This document shows positions 10,900-20,152 of a stretch of DNA of 64,000 bases, in pieces. Source of the stretch: an uncultured Paracoccaceae bacterium (lineage in GTDB: Bacteria > Pseudomonadota > Alphaproteobacteria > Rhodobacterales > Rhodobacteraceae); contig CANMQX010000002.1 in the NCBI GenBank assembly GCA_947500135.1, positions 1-64,000 of the forward strand. The letters run 5' to 3'. Numbering within the stretch: position 1 is the first letter of the stretch; each line of letters begins with the position of its first letter. Both the position numbers and the translations under genes were made by a program. The notes beneath the pieces were generated by a model. The model was given only the letters and a program-made list of their open reading frames with translations, was not told where the DNA came from and did no database searches.

Positions 10900-11739
10900 A
10901 TGTCTGATACTTGGCAAAGCCCTGAAACGCCTGATCGCGCCCCAATAGGTCCTTGGGGTTGGCTGCGCGGTATCGGGCGCGGTGTCCCGCTGGCGGTATT
11001 GGTATTTGGCGGGCTGATTGTATTGCTGATTGTCCGAATGGTTGAACGTCCGATCTGCGGGTTGCGGCGGCCCGTCACCCCCCACATCACGCAGTTTGTC
11101 TGTCGCGTGGCCTTTTTCGTGCTTGGCATGGGGTATCGGGTCGAGGGGGAGCCGATGCGCGGGCCGGGTGCTGTTGTTGCTAATCACAGCTCTTGGCTGG
11201 ATATCTTTGCATTGAATGCCCGTAAGCGCATTTATTTTGTTGCAAAGTCAGAGGTGGCTGCTTGGCCCGGCATAGGCTGGCTGGCCCGTGCAACCGGGAC
11301 CGTCTTTATCAAACGCGACAAACGCGAGGCGACATCGCAAATAGCGGTTTTTCGCGACCGCCTGTCCGCCGGGCACAAGCTTTTATTCTTTCCAGAGGGC
11401 ACATCAACGGATGGCTTGCAGGTTTTGCCTTTCAAACCGACATTGTTCGCGGCGTTTTTTGATCCGGCGCTTGTTGATGACTTGGCTTTGCAGCCGGTGA
11501 CATTGGTTTATCACGCACCGAAAGGTCAGGATGCCCGTTTTTACGGCTGGTGGGGCGATATGGATTTTGCACCGCATTTGCTGTCGACCTTATGCGCCAG
11601 ACGTCAGGGCGGGGTGACCGTGATTTATCATGCGCCAGTGGCGGTGCGGGATTTTGCTAATCGCAAGACGCTTGCCGCGCATGCCGAACAGGCGGTGCGC
11701 GCGGGTCTAACCGCCCATCGCGGCGCCGAAATCACTTAA
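10900..11739 (+). CDS. olsA: lyso-ornithine lipid acyltransferase OlsA (PlsC family)
   Basis: The 279-residue product is a PlsC-type acyltransferase. It has an N-terminal membrane segment (about residues 27-46, GVPLAVLVFGGLIVLLIV), the HX4D motif NHSSWLD near residue 91, and FFPEGTSTDG near 165. With OlsB directly upstream, it most likely adds the second fatty acid to lyso-ornithine lipid at the inner membrane; phosphatidic acid synthesis is the alternative. The ATG immediately follows the olsB stop. Its 3' end overlaps the convergent ThiE-like gene by 33 bases. Confidence 0.87.
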   Translation: MSDTWQSPETPDRAPIGPWGWLRGIGRGVPLAVLVFGGLIVLLIVRMVERPICGLRRPVTPHITQFVCRVAFFVLGMGYRVEGEPMRGPGAVVANHSSWLDIFALNARKRIYFVAKSEVAAWPGIGWLARATGTVFIKRDKREATSQIAVFRDRLSAGHKLLFFPEGTSTDGLQVLPFKPTLFAAFFDPALVDDLALQPVTLVYHAPKGQDARFYGWWGDMDFAPHLLSTLCARRQGGVTVIYHAPVAVRDFANRKTLAAHAEQAVRAGLTAHRGAEIT

Positions 11740-12333
11740 GGCACGCTGCGGGTCGTCAGTGTTCCAGATTTCTTCCCCGATGCCAAAGAAATCGGTATGC
11801 GGGGCCAATTTGCGCGCCAGATCAAGGTTCAGCGCGCCTTCGGCCACAACCGGAACTTCGATCATCAGCGACCACCATTCAAACAATTCCGCCTCTGCCT
11901 GCCGTCCATCGCCCAATGCGGTCACGCCGACGGGGCCAAAACTGACATAATCAGCGCCCAGTTCGCCCGCATTCATGCCGTCATGGCGTGAATTGCCACA
12001 AAAGCTGCCGACGATTGCATCATCGCCCAGTTCCTTGCGCACCGATTTGATCGACCGCGCCCCGTCCTGTAAATGCACACCGTCCAACCCAAGCCGTTCA
12101 ACGATCAGCACATGGCTGTCGATCACCAGCGCCACATCGCGGGCATGGGTTACATCGCGCAACGCATCCGCCGCCTTGGCGATGCGCACATCATCCTTGG
12201 TGCCAAGCGCCAACCGCACGCAGGCGATTTCGGTCGTATCCAGACAGGCGGCAAGCTGATCGGGGTAGGTGGACAGGTCGAACTCTGACGGGGTGATCAG
12301 ATAAATCTGCGGCTGGTCCTGGGTGTCCGACAT
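11707..12333 (-). CDS. ThiE/TenI-like thiamine phosphate synthase family protein
   Basis: The 208-residue product has a TIM-barrel layout of the ThiE family: 'IYLITP' at the start, 'ALVIDSH', 'LGLDGVHLQDGARS', 'GADYVSFGPVG' and 'PVVAEGALN'. True ThiE enzymes couple pyrimidine and thiazole phosphates and usually have a GPxxxTxTK loop; here the loop is FGPVGVTALGDG, so catalytic activity is uncertain. It could be a TenI-like paralogue. No other thiamine genes are nearby. Confidence 0.72.
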   Translation of the reverse strand: MSDTQDQPQIYLITPSEFDLSTYPDQLAACLDTTEIACVRLALGTKDDVRIAKAADALRDVTHARDVALVIDSHVLIVERLGLDGVHLQDGARSIKSVRKELGDDAIVGSFCGNSRHDGMNAGELGADYVSFGPVGVTALGDGRQAEAELFEWWSLMIEVPVVAEGALNLDLARKLAPHTDFFGIGEEIWNTDDPQRALSDFGAAMGG

Positions 12334-12491
12334 TACGGCATTCCAACATTATTCTTGCGTCCCAGCGTTTTAGCGGGGAATGCGCTGCTTGGCCATGGGG
12401 TCCGGGTCGAAGATGTTGGAATTCGTCCATGGTTTTCTTGCCTTGGGCAAGGCGGCGGCGTATGACCCCGCCACCGCAAAAAGGAACCCAG

Positions 12492-13238
12492 ATGCCCAGC
12501 CCCGACCCGCAACCTGCCTTTGTCCTGATCCGCCCGCAAATGGGCGAAAACATTGGGGCGGCTGCGCGTGCGATGTGGAATTTCGGTCTGGACCGGATGC
12601 GGATTGTGGCGCCACGCGATGGCTGGCCCAATCAAAAGGCGGTTGCGATGGCCAGTGGGGCCGGGCGGCTGCTGGACGAGGCGCAGCTATTTGACGACAC
12701 CCAGGGCGCGATTTCCGAATGTGACTATGTTTACGCTACCACGGCCCGTCCGCGCGGGTTGACCAAACCGGTATTGACGCCAGAGGCGGCGATGCAGGAT
12801 GCGCGCGCGCGTATCGCGACAGGTGGCAAAGTGGCCGTCATGTTCGGGCCAGAGCGGTCAGGCATGGAAAATGACGACATCGCACGCGCCAACGCAATTA
12901 TTTCCGTGCCAGTGAACCCGGATTTTCCATCACTTAATCTGGCCCAATGCACCTTGCTGTTGGGCTATGAATGGCGGCGTGAAACGGTCCCAACTGACGC
13001 TGTGCGCACTGATGCGGTTGGTGATTGGGCGGCCCAGATTGAAATTGAAAAGCTAAGTACCCATTACGAGGAACGGCTGGAGGCCGCAGGCTTCTTTTTC
13101 CCGGAGGCCAAAGCTGAGAACATGAAGGTGAACCTGCGCAATCTGTGGTCCCGGATGCCGATGACGCGGGCGGATGTGCAGATGCTGCATGGTGTCATGC
13201 GCCAGATGGTCCGCTGGAAGGAACGCGGCGACGACTGA
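12492..13238 (+). CDS. SpoU/TrmJ-family RNA 2'-O-methyltransferase
   Basis: The 248-residue product has the SPOUT class IV motifs: 'NIGAAARAMWNFG' (motif 1), 'VMFGPERSGMEND' (motif 2) and 'SLNLAQCTLLLGYEW' (motif 3, forming the trefoil knot that binds S-adenosylmethionine). The layout is that of TrmJ/LasT proteins, which methylate the 2'-OH at tRNA position 32. The ATG at 12492 follows AAGGAACCC. It is divergent from the ThiE-like gene, with 158 bases between them. Confidence 0.9.
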   Translation: MPSPDPQPAFVLIRPQMGENIGAAARAMWNFGLDRMRIVAPRDGWPNQKAVAMASGAGRLLDEAQLFDDTQGAISECDYVYATTARPRGLTKPVLTPEAAMQDARARIATGGKVAVMFGPERSGMENDDIARANAIISVPVNPDFPSLNLAQCTLLLGYEWRRETVPTDAVRTDAVGDWAAQIEIEKLSTHYEERLEAAGFFFPEAKAENMKVNLRNLWSRMPMTRADVQMLHGVMRQMVRWKERGDD

Positions 13239-13313
13239 TGTGGCATTCTGGCGCTTGCAGCCAGGGGGTCGCGGACATAGGTTCCGCCAAGGACAGAATG
13301 CGGAGCAACAGCA

Positions 13314-14450
13314 ATGGTCAGCAAACGCAGCATTTTTGAAGAGGTCGGCGACACGCAAAAGCAGGTCGCAGCCCCCGGCGCAATCGATGCGCGCGGGCAG
13401 GGTGCGCGCGGCGCGATCCGCATCTGGCTGATGATCCTTTTCGCGCTGGTTGTGATCATGATTGCGGTTGGTGGTCTGACCCGGTTGACCGATAGCGGCC
13501 TATCGATCACCGAATGGAAACCGGTGACCGGTGCGATGCCGCCATTGTCAGAGACCGCCTGGACCGAAGAATTCGACAAATACCGCGCGATCCCTGAATA
13601 TCATTTGCAAAACAAGGGGATGAGCCTTGCTGAGTTCAAGGTTATTTACTGGTGGGAATGGGGGCATCGGCAGCTTGGGCGCGTGATCGGGCTGGTCTGG
13701 GCCGCTGGCTTTGTCTTTTTTCTGGCGACGCGCAAGATACCGCCAAGCTGGACGCCACGGTTGCTATTCATCGGTGCGTTAGGCGGTTTGCAAGGGTTTA
13801 TCGGCTGGTGGATGGTGTCATCGGGACTAGAGGAAGGCATGCTGGATGTCGCATCCTACCGGTTGGCCACGCATTTGGGGCTGGCATTTGTGATCTTTGG
13901 TTTCGTCGCTTGGTATATTTATCGGTTGGGCCGGTCGCAGGCTGATTTGCTACAGGCGCGACGCAGCGGGGATGGCGGGTTGACCCGGCTGTCCGGCATC
14001 CTTGTGGCATTCGCTTTTTTGCAGATCATCATTGGTGCGCTGGTCGCGGGAATTGACGCGGGGCGTGCCTATCCGGATTGGCCGTTGATGGCCGGTGGCT
14101 TCCTGCCGCCGCAACCATTTGATCTGGTCCCGCTGTGGCGCAATTTTTTTGAGGATGACGGGCTTGTGCAATTCATGCACCGGATGGCGGGATATCTGCT
14201 GTTTTTGTTTGGCATGCTGGTCTGGCTGCGCGCCCGCAAATCGGCCAATCAACATACCCGTTTTGCATTTAACGCGGTGATGGCGGTGATGCTGTTGCAG
14301 ATGGTTCTGGGCATTGTAACCGTGATCTATTCGGCGCCTTGGCATATCGCCATTGTGCATCAATTTGGCGCTGTCATCCTGTGGGCGCTGATCCTGCGGG
14401 GCCGTTTCCTCGCGCAATATCCCATCCCTCAAACAATTCGGGGCACGTAA
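13314..14450 (+). CDS. ctaA: heme A synthase CtaA (type 2)
   Basis: The 378-residue membrane protein has about eight transmembrane helices. Heme-ligand histidines sit in 'GHRQLGRVIGLVW', 'RLATHLGLAFVI', 'FMHRMAGYLLFLFG' and 'IVHQFGAVILWALIL'. It oxidises the C8 methyl of heme O to a formyl group to make heme A for aa3-type cytochrome oxidase. The length and the lack of a Cys pair in the first loop fit the alphaproteobacterial class. The next gene starts one base after its stop. Confidence 0.95.
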   Translation: MVSKRSIFEEVGDTQKQVAAPGAIDARGQGARGAIRIWLMILFALVVIMIAVGGLTRLTDSGLSITEWKPVTGAMPPLSETAWTEEFDKYRAIPEYHLQNKGMSLAEFKVIYWWEWGHRQLGRVIGLVWAAGFVFFLATRKIPPSWTPRLLFIGALGGLQGFIGWWMVSSGLEEGMLDVASYRLATHLGLAFVIFGFVAWYIYRLGRSQADLLQARRSGDGGLTRLSGILVAFAFLQIIIGALVAGIDAGRAYPDWPLMAGGFLPPQPFDLVPLWRNFFEDDGLVQFMHRMAGYLLFLFGMLVWLRARKSANQHTRFAFNAVMAVMLLQMVLGIVTVIYSAPWHIAIVHQFGAVILWALILRGRFLAQYPIPQTIRGT

Positions 14451-14451
14451 C

Positions 14452-15921
14452 ATGACCGCATATGATGCATTGATGGCATTCCAACGCGAGACAGAGGCGC
14501 TGTCGCAGGTGGCTGGGCGCCTTGGCTGGGATCAGGAAACGATGATGCCGCAAGGTGCGACGCCGCAGCGGGCCGAAGAACACGGTGCCATGGCCAATAT
14601 CCTGCATGCCCGCCGGATTGATCCGCGCATCGGCGACTGGCTGGCCAAGGCAGAGGCTGCGGACCCGGTGGCACAGGCCAATCTGCGCCACATCACCCGC
14701 AGCTATGAACGCACGCAGAAAGTACCGGCAGAGCTGGCCGCGAAACTGGCCAAGACGACATCGCTGGCCCATCGTATCTGGGCGCAGGCCCGCGCGGATG
14801 AGGATGTGGCAAGCTTTCTGCCGATCCTGCAAGAGGTGCTGGACCTGCGCAAAGAGGAGGCGGCAGCCGTTGCGGGCGATGCTGACCCTTATGACGCGCT
14901 GCTGGATGACTATGAACCGGGTGCCACCGGTGAAACCTTGGGGGCTATGTTTGCCGCATTGCGTCCCCGGTTGGTGGCCCTGCGTGCGGCCATCCTTGAT
15001 CAACCTGCACCGCAGGCATTGAACCGGGAATTTGATGAGGCTGGGCAATTGGCCTTGTCCGAAAAACTGGCCATCGCTTTTGGCTATAACACGGACCATG
15101 GGCGGATTGATAAGGCCGTACATCCGTTTTCGTCGGGTTCCGGGCTTGATGTGCGGATTACCACTCGGACCAGCCTGCGCGATCCGTTCAATTGTTTTTA
15201 TTCCACGATCCACGAGGTCGGCCACGCCGCCTATGAACAGGGGATCGATGATGCCTACCTGCTGACCCCGCTGGGGCAGGGCGTGTCGATGGGCGTGCAT
15301 GAAAGCCAAAGCCGGATTTATGAAAACCAGCTGGGGCGCAGCCGCGCCTTTACCGGTTGGCTCTATGGGCAGATGCGCGATGTTTTCGGGGATTTCGGGA
15401 TCGCGGATGAGGATGCGTTTTACGCCACTGTCAACCATGTCCATGACGGGTTCATCCGCACCGAGGCGGATGAGGTGCAGTATAACCTGCATGTGCTGCT
15501 ACGCTTTGATCTGGAACGCGCATTGATTGCCGGTGATTTGACTGTGGGTGATCTGGAGGCCGCGTGGAATGACCGTTTCAAGGCTGATTTTGGCTACGAT
15601 GTTGACCGGCCTTCAAATGGCGTTTTACAGGATGTGCATTGGTCCGAAGGGTTGTTTGGCTATTTCCCGACCTACACACTAGGCAATGTCTATGCGGGTT
15701 GTCTGCATGATGCGTTGCGTCAGGACCTGCCGGACCTGGATGCTGATCTGGCCAAGGGCGATACGTCGCGCGCCACCGGTTGGTTGCGCAATAACGTGCA
15801 GCAATATGGCGGGTTAAGGACGCCCACGCAGACAATCGAACATGCTGCAGGGGTCACGCCCAGTGAGGCGCCGTTGCTGGATTATCTGGACGATAAATTT
15901 GCGGGAATTTACGGTCTTTAA
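14452..15921 (+). CDS. carboxypeptidase M32 (Taq carboxypeptidase family)
   Basis: The 489-residue metallopeptidase has the zinc site HEVGH (about residues 257-261) and the downstream glutamate in 'GVHESQSRIYENQLGRS'. The M32 signature near the N-terminus is 'GWDQETMMPQG'. It removes C-terminal residues from peptides in the cytoplasm. It begins one base after ctaA and is probably co-transcribed with it, although no functional link is known. Its stop overlaps the convergent enoyl-CoA hydratase gene by 4 bases. Confidence 0.94.
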   Translation: MTAYDALMAFQRETEALSQVAGRLGWDQETMMPQGATPQRAEEHGAMANILHARRIDPRIGDWLAKAEAADPVAQANLRHITRSYERTQKVPAELAAKLAKTTSLAHRIWAQARADEDVASFLPILQEVLDLRKEEAAAVAGDADPYDALLDDYEPGATGETLGAMFAALRPRLVALRAAILDQPAPQALNREFDEAGQLALSEKLAIAFGYNTDHGRIDKAVHPFSSGSGLDVRITTRTSLRDPFNCFYSTIHEVGHAAYEQGIDDAYLLTPLGQGVSMGVHESQSRIYENQLGRSRAFTGWLYGQMRDVFGDFGIADEDAFYATVNHVHDGFIRTEADEVQYNLHVLLRFDLERALIAGDLTVGDLEAAWNDRFKADFGYDVDRPSNGVLQDVHWSEGLFGYFPTYTLGNVYAGCLHDALRQDLPDLDADLAKGDTSRATGWLRNNVQQYGGLRTPTQTIEHAAGVTPSEAPLLDYLDDKFAGIYGL

Positions 15922-16700
15922 GACCAGTCCGGTTTCCGCTTTTCCAGAAACGCGCTGATGCCTTCGTCGGTTTGCCTGTCCAGTATGTTCTGGACCATCA
16001 CCTGCCCGGTATAGCTGTAAGCTTGGCCTGTATCCATTTGAGCTTGCTTATAAAACGCTTCTTTCCCGATCCGAACAGCGACGGGTAGTTTGGATGCGAC
16101 AGTTTCGGCCAGTGTCTGGGTTTCCTGATCCAACTGGTCATGTGGAACGCTTCGGTTGATCAGCCCCAGTTCCTTGGCTTCCTGCACGTCAATGAAGCGG
16201 CCAGTCGTGAGCATCTCAAATACCGCCTTGCTGGAGATGTTACGGGTCAGTGCCACCATTGGTGTTGAACAAAACAGCCCGATATTTACCCCGTTAACCC
16301 CGAACCGGGTGCCATCTGCCGCTACGGCCATGTCGCAGGTGGCCACCAGCTGACAACCAGCGGCGGTTGCGATGCCGTGCACTTGTGCGATCACCGGCTG
16401 GGGGATCGACTGGATACGCTGCATCACCGCCGCACAACGGTTGAACAGGTCTTCGAAATAGGCGGCGCCACCATCTGCCGTTTGCCGCCCGGCCTGCATT
16501 TCCTTCAGATCATGGCCTGCGCAAAAGGCTTTGCCAGTGCCGCGCAGAATGACGGCGCGTACGCTGTCGTCACTTGCGATCTCATCCAGATTGAACTGTA
16601 GCGCGGCCAACATTGCGTCCGACAGCGCATTCATCCGCTCTGGTGCGTCCATGGTAAGTGTCGCAACCGACGCTGCGTCTTGTCTGTGCAGGATTGCCAT
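15918..16700 (-). CDS. enoyl-CoA hydratase/isomerase family protein
   Basis: The 260-residue crotonase-fold protein has the oxyanion-hole segments 'GKAFCAGHDLKEM' and 'VHGIATAAGCQLVATCDMAVAA' and the C-terminal 'GISAFLEKRKPDW'. The catalytic glutamate pair of classical hydratases is not obvious in the 'GVNGVNIGLFCSTPMVAL' segment. It may therefore be an isomerase or other family member. The start at 16700 follows GGAGGCAAAA. It is divergent from the thioesterase gene, 51 bases away, which may share a role in acyl-CoA metabolism. Confidence 0.85.
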   Translation of the reverse strand: MAILHRQDAASVATLTMDAPERMNALSDAMLAALQFNLDEIASDDSVRAVILRGTGKAFCAGHDLKEMQAGRQTADGGAAYFEDLFNRCAAVMQRIQSIPQPVIAQVHGIATAAGCQLVATCDMAVAADGTRFGVNGVNIGLFCSTPMVALTRNISSKAVFEMLTTGRFIDVQEAKELGLINRSVPHDQLDQETQTLAETVASKLPVAVRIGKEAFYKQAQMDTGQAYSYTGQVMVQNILDRQTDEGISAFLEKRKPDWS

Positions 16701-16751
16701 TTTTGCCTCCGCATGCTGATTTGGCGTCAGCTTAGGGCAGGGAGCGCGCGG

Positions 16752-17177
16752 ATGGAACGGGTTATGGATATTCCTGAACTGGAACAGTTCATTGGGCGTG
16801 AATTTCCGCAACTTGGTGACGATTTCAAGATCGAGGCACTGACCGAGGACGGTGTTGAGGTGCGGCTAAGAACCCGGGACAAGCATTTGCGCCCCGGTGG
16901 AACTGTCTCAGGCCCGTCAATGTTCGCTTTGGCCGATATTGGGATGTATCTGGCGATTTTGGCGCGGATCGGGCCCGTGGCGCTGGCGGTGACAACGAAT
17001 TGTTCCATTGATTTCATGCGCAAACCCGCCGCCGCGGCTGACATGATCTGCCATACACGGCTTTTGAAGTTGGGGCGTGTTTTGGCAGTGGGCGATGTGC
17101 TGATCTATAGCGAGGGGCAGAAAGCCCCGGTTGCACGTGCAAGTCTGACATACTCTATCCCGCCAAAAGTGGATTGA
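16752..17177 (+). CDS. PaaI-like hotdog-fold thioesterase
   Basis: The 141-residue product has a hotdog fold: 'LRPGGTVSGPSMFALADIGMYLAIL' contains the central helix with the conserved aspartate, and 'NCSIDFMRKPAAAADMICHTRLLKLGRVLAVGDV' is the usual second half. It likely hydrolyses acyl-CoA thioesters; the substrate is unknown. The start could be 16752 or an ATG four codons later. Its stop abuts the convergent StiP gene. Confidence 0.8.
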   Translation: MERVMDIPELEQFIGREFPQLGDDFKIEALTEDGVEVRLRTRDKHLRPGGTVSGPSMFALADIGMYLAILARIGPVALAVTTNCSIDFMRKPAAAADMICHTRLLKLGRVLAVGDVLIYSEGQKAPVARASLTYSIPPKVD

Positions 17178-18242
17178 TCAGGACGTCTTTTCAATAATCG
17201 TGACAGCCCGGTACCCATTGATCAAGTCAGGCGCTGTCTTGAACGGAATGTTGTTTTCACGGATCAGATGCATCAGCGGGGCGGTGTCCGCCGCGCTATC
17301 GCTGGCCACATAGACCATATGCGGCCTGCGGCGCAGGACCGCGCGGGTGGCTTCGGCCAGACTGGGTTTGATCCGGTTGAGGTTGGTGATTTGATGCGTC
17401 TGGGCCAGCGCCTTGATTGTATCGTCGATGATTTTACGCCGCTTGATCCGTGCGGTATCGGCCAGCGGGGTCGCAGCCTCCGCCTGCCATGGAAATTGAC
17501 CAGCAATCGTCTCAATAAAATCGCGGCTGATATCGCGACTGGCCAGATGGGGCAGGGTTGTCGCCCCGTGAAACCCGCCGCTGGCAATGATCGCGTCATT
17601 CAGTACGGTGCGGCTGACAAGGCCGGATATGACACCGCCCAATATCCCGGACGGGATCAGCCAATCGGTATCCGTTGGGGCCATCCAAGCGTACCCGCCG
17701 ATATCGCCCAGCGTGACCATGCGCGGGGCGGCGATACCGCAGGCTGGTCCGGCCTTGGCTAGTTCGCCTGCGATGGCCCCTTTGCCGGTCCAGCCATCGA
17801 CAAAGATAACGGAGGACGCATCGTGCTGTGACAGGATATGATCCATCGCGACCCGGTCCAGCCCACGGTCGCGAATGATCGAGATGCCGTAGTGGTGACA
17901 ATCACGGCCCAGATGGGTCAGCGCGCGTTTCAGCAAAACCCCGATGGGCAATCCGGCCCGAGCGAGGCTGACCAGTGCGATATCGCCGTCCACCTTCGCG
18001 GCAATACCCTTCGCCAGCGACACAACCGCCTGCGCCATGAAAGGTCCGTTTTCGCGCAAGGCTGTTTCATAAATCGCCAAATACGGCGCGGTTGGCGGCG
18101 CTTCGGGGGCGAGCAGTTCTGAATAATGCAGCGCGCCGGATTGGATAAGCCGTTCTTTTTCAGCGACCGGCGTTGGGTCCATGTCGATCACTTGCAGCAG
18201 CAGTGTGACATCCTCGGGCAGGTAAGAGCCGGAAAAGCTCAT
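17178..18242 (-). CDS. StiP-family protein with C-terminal Pelota RNA-binding domain
   Basis: The 354-residue product belongs to the family annotated as 'cysteine protease StiP' (PF11202, earlier named PRTase_1), found with ter genes. Residues 1-260 contain 'VSLARAGLPIGVLLKR' and 'VIFVDGWTGKGAIAGEL', which resembles a PRPP-binding loop more than a protease site. Residues 270-354, starting 'KRRKIIDDTIKAL' and including 'RAVLRRRPHMVYVASDS' and 'NNIPFKTA', form a Pelota-type RNA-binding domain. It overlaps the HAD gene by 4 bases and is the last gene of the ter island. A role in processing an RNA- or nucleoside-linked compound has been proposed for this module, but chemistry is unproven. Confidence 0.8.
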   Translation of the reverse strand: MSFSGSYLPEDVTLLLQVIDMDPTPVAEKERLIQSGALHYSELLAPEAPPTAPYLAIYETALRENGPFMAQAVVSLAKGIAAKVDGDIALVSLARAGLPIGVLLKRALTHLGRDCHHYGISIIRDRGLDRVAMDHILSQHDASSVIFVDGWTGKGAIAGELAKAGPACGIAAPRMVTLGDIGGYAWMAPTDTDWLIPSGILGGVISGLVSRTVLNDAIIASGGFHGATTLPHLASRDISRDFIETIAGQFPWQAEAATPLADTARIKRRKIIDDTIKALAQTHQITNLNRIKPSLAEATRAVLRRRPHMVYVASDSAADTAPLMHLIRENNIPFKTAPDLINGYRAVTIIEKTS

Positions 18243-18973
18243 AAGCCGGTCGCGATCTGGCTGCGGGTGGGGATCATCAGGATGTCGGATAGGCGCATGA
18301 ACTGCAAATCGCTTTGGCTATCGCCGAACCCCAATGTTGGGCGGTTGCCTGCGGGGTTAAGCATTTTCGCCAGATGATCTGTTGCTGCGGCCTTGCCTGA
18401 TCCGGGCGGGATCAATGCCAGTGTTTCGGCGTTGAAATGGCGCGTCCAGCCGGTGACCGGCAGGGGTAAATCTTTTAGCGCGGCAAGACTATCATCGGTT
18501 ACCACGTTTAATTTGAAGACCACATAGGTCGCCAGATCATCCTCTGTCACCACCCATGATCTGACATCGATATTTGCGGCGGATGCGGCGGACCGGCCCG
18601 CGTCCAGAATGGCCTGCATCGTGTCGCCCAGCGGGGCCAGCAAGTCGCGCATCTTTGCAGCCCATGGTTGGTGTATGACGCCGCCCGGTTCGCGGATGAT
18701 GGCACCGTTGGATAGGATTGCCCAAGAATTGAAAGGCAGATCGACCCGGTCGAACGCATCGCCGGATCGCGCTGTCACGGGGATCAGCTCTGCCGTTGCG
18801 TTCAGCCAATTGAACACGGCCGATTGTGGCGCTGTCATAAAGGATGATTTGCGCGGGTCGCCATTGGCCGCAACGGCAACCTGACGATAGGCGTCAGCAC
18901 CATTCATCTTGCGTCGGGTTTGAAAAAATGTGTCGTCCAGATCAGCAAAGATCAGCGGTTTCAGCTCAGTCAT
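18239..18973 (-). CDS. HAD-superfamily hydrolase (Cof-like) of the ter island
   Basis: The 244-residue product starts with 'LIFADLDDTFFQTRRK', the HAD nucleophile motif DxDxT, and later has 'GSGKAAATDHLAKML' (motif III Lys) and 'LGFGDSQSDLQFMRLSDI' (motif IV with GDS..D). It is likely a phosphatase of the Cof/sucrose-phosphatase type. It overlaps the PRTase/TRSP gene by 8 bases and StiP by 4, so the three are translated together. This trio recurs next to TerD genes in other bacteria. Confidence 0.82.
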   Translation of the reverse strand: MTELKPLIFADLDDTFFQTRRKMNGADAYRQVAVAANGDPRKSSFMTAPQSAVFNWLNATAELIPVTARSGDAFDRVDLPFNSWAILSNGAIIREPGGVIHQPWAAKMRDLLAPLGDTMQAILDAGRSAASAANIDVRSWVVTEDDLATYVVFKLNVVTDDSLAALKDLPLPVTGWTRHFNAETLALIPPGSGKAAATDHLAKMLNPAGNRPTLGFGDSQSDLQFMRLSDILMIPTRSQIATGL

Positions 18974-20069
18974 AGAGGCTGATCACCTCGGGCCGTAGCG
19001 CCTTGATCAAATTTGGATCGATGCTGTCGGGGGGTGTTTCAACACATAGGATGATCCGGTCATAATCTGCCGGATCAACATTATAAAGATAGTTCGGTAC
19101 GCCCAGCCCGTAATTGTCCTGACAGCGGATCAGATCGGTGATCATCAATCCCTTAAAGATCGGGGACCGTCCGACAGCGGCAAACCTGACATCCTCACCA
19201 CGCTGTGCCAGATCCTCGGCCAACAGAAACGGTTGCCAGACGAATTCCGATGTTCCAAGCACTAGCGTCTTGCGCGCCGTGCGGGCATCTGCGTGCAGCA
19301 GTTTTTGGTTATGAACAATGCCCTGACGGCCCCAGTCAGGGTTGCGCGCCAGATCATAGGCACCGCGCGCCGCGATATCGGCAGGCAGGTCATGCAAGGC
19401 CACATTGTTGCTAGGCGTCCAGCTATAGCGGCCATTGGCAAGGGCGGTGCAGGTGACATGGGCGCTCGGAAAGACGCTTGCCACAGCCTCTGCCGCCTTA
19501 CCGGCGGACCAGTCAGTTAGAAAGGTGCAGATGATCCGCTGTGGGTTCAGACCGCGCCCCTGCAACGCCTTGGCCAGATTATGCAGTGTTTTGCCGGTTG
19601 TCGCCTCATCATCCACAAGGATCAGCGTTTTGGCATCGAACAACATGTCCCGCTGGACGGGGTCGCGCGGCATATGCATCAGTTGATGGGTGGCGTGCGA
19701 ATGTTCTTCCTTGAAATGCGCCAGCATATCATCGCCAAGCGGATGGCGTGTTGTCGGCAGATAAAGCGCGTCTTCACGGCCCAGCGCATCATGCACCCCG
19801 GCACCCATGCCAATGGCGGTTTCCGCCATGCCTACCACCAAGACAGGTCCAGGCAGATCGTCGAGCATTTGACCCGCCAGATCACGATAGGTTTGCCGCA
19901 TGACAAGCGGGCAGACCGGCACATAGCGGCCCAGAACTTTGCTCACGAAAATGAATGCCCGTTTGGGATTGCGCCGTTCTGCGAAACCAAACAGATCCTC
20001 AGGCGGCAGGACGCTGTCAAAAACTTCAACAGCCGCACTTCCAGTTGTCATATCGGCCGTCAGTTTCAT
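18966..20069 (-). CDS. phosphoribosyltransferase with TRSP domain
   Basis: The 367-residue product has an N-terminal PRTase-like domain with the PRPP loop 'LVDDEATTGKTL' (about residues 155-167). A C-terminal TRSP-type domain contains 'LVLGTSEFVWQPFLLAEDL' and 'RSPIFKGLMITDLIRCQDNYG'. The ATG at 20069 has AGGAGG six bases upstream; an ATG two codons earlier abuts that site. The first gene of the PRTase-HAD-StiP trio, it lies 83 bases downstream of a TerD gene. It is predicted to act on a base, nucleoside or sugar phosphate; the substrate is unknown. Confidence 0.8.
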   Translation of the reverse strand: MKLTADMTTGSAAVEVFDSVLPPEDLFGFAERRNPKRAFIFVSKVLGRYVPVCPLVMRQTYRDLAGQMLDDLPGPVLVVGMAETAIGMGAGVHDALGREDALYLPTTRHPLGDDMLAHFKEEHSHATHQLMHMPRDPVQRDMLFDAKTLILVDDEATTGKTLHNLAKALQGRGLNPQRIICTFLTDWSAGKAAEAVASVFPSAHVTCTALANGRYSWTPSNNVALHDLPADIAARGAYDLARNPDWGRQGIVHNQKLLHADARTARKTLVLGTSEFVWQPFLLAEDLAQRGEDVRFAAVGRSPIFKGLMITDLIRCQDNYGLGVPNYLYNVDPADYDRIILCVETPPDSIDPNLIKALRPEVISLYD

Positions 20070-20152
20070 CTGCATCCTCCTGAAAGTGGGCGCGCGACCC
20101 GAGTGGTCCCGGATCGCGCCATGATCAGGGCGGTCGCCCCGTCCGATAGGAA

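Noticed and set aside
12333..12635. 100-codon minus-strand frame ending directly upstream of the ThiE-like gene
   Set aside because: It mostly overlaps the well-supported SpoU methyltransferase gene on the other strand and has no domain pattern.
14374..15492. 372-codon minus-strand frame
   Set aside because: Antisense to the M32 carboxypeptidase and the end of ctaA; low-complexity His/Arg/Gly-rich translation with no motif.
20103..20152. Short GC hairpin between a TerD gene and the PRTase gene as a terminator
   Set aside because: The stem is about 5 bp and there is no T tract; the downstream genes probably remain part of the operon.
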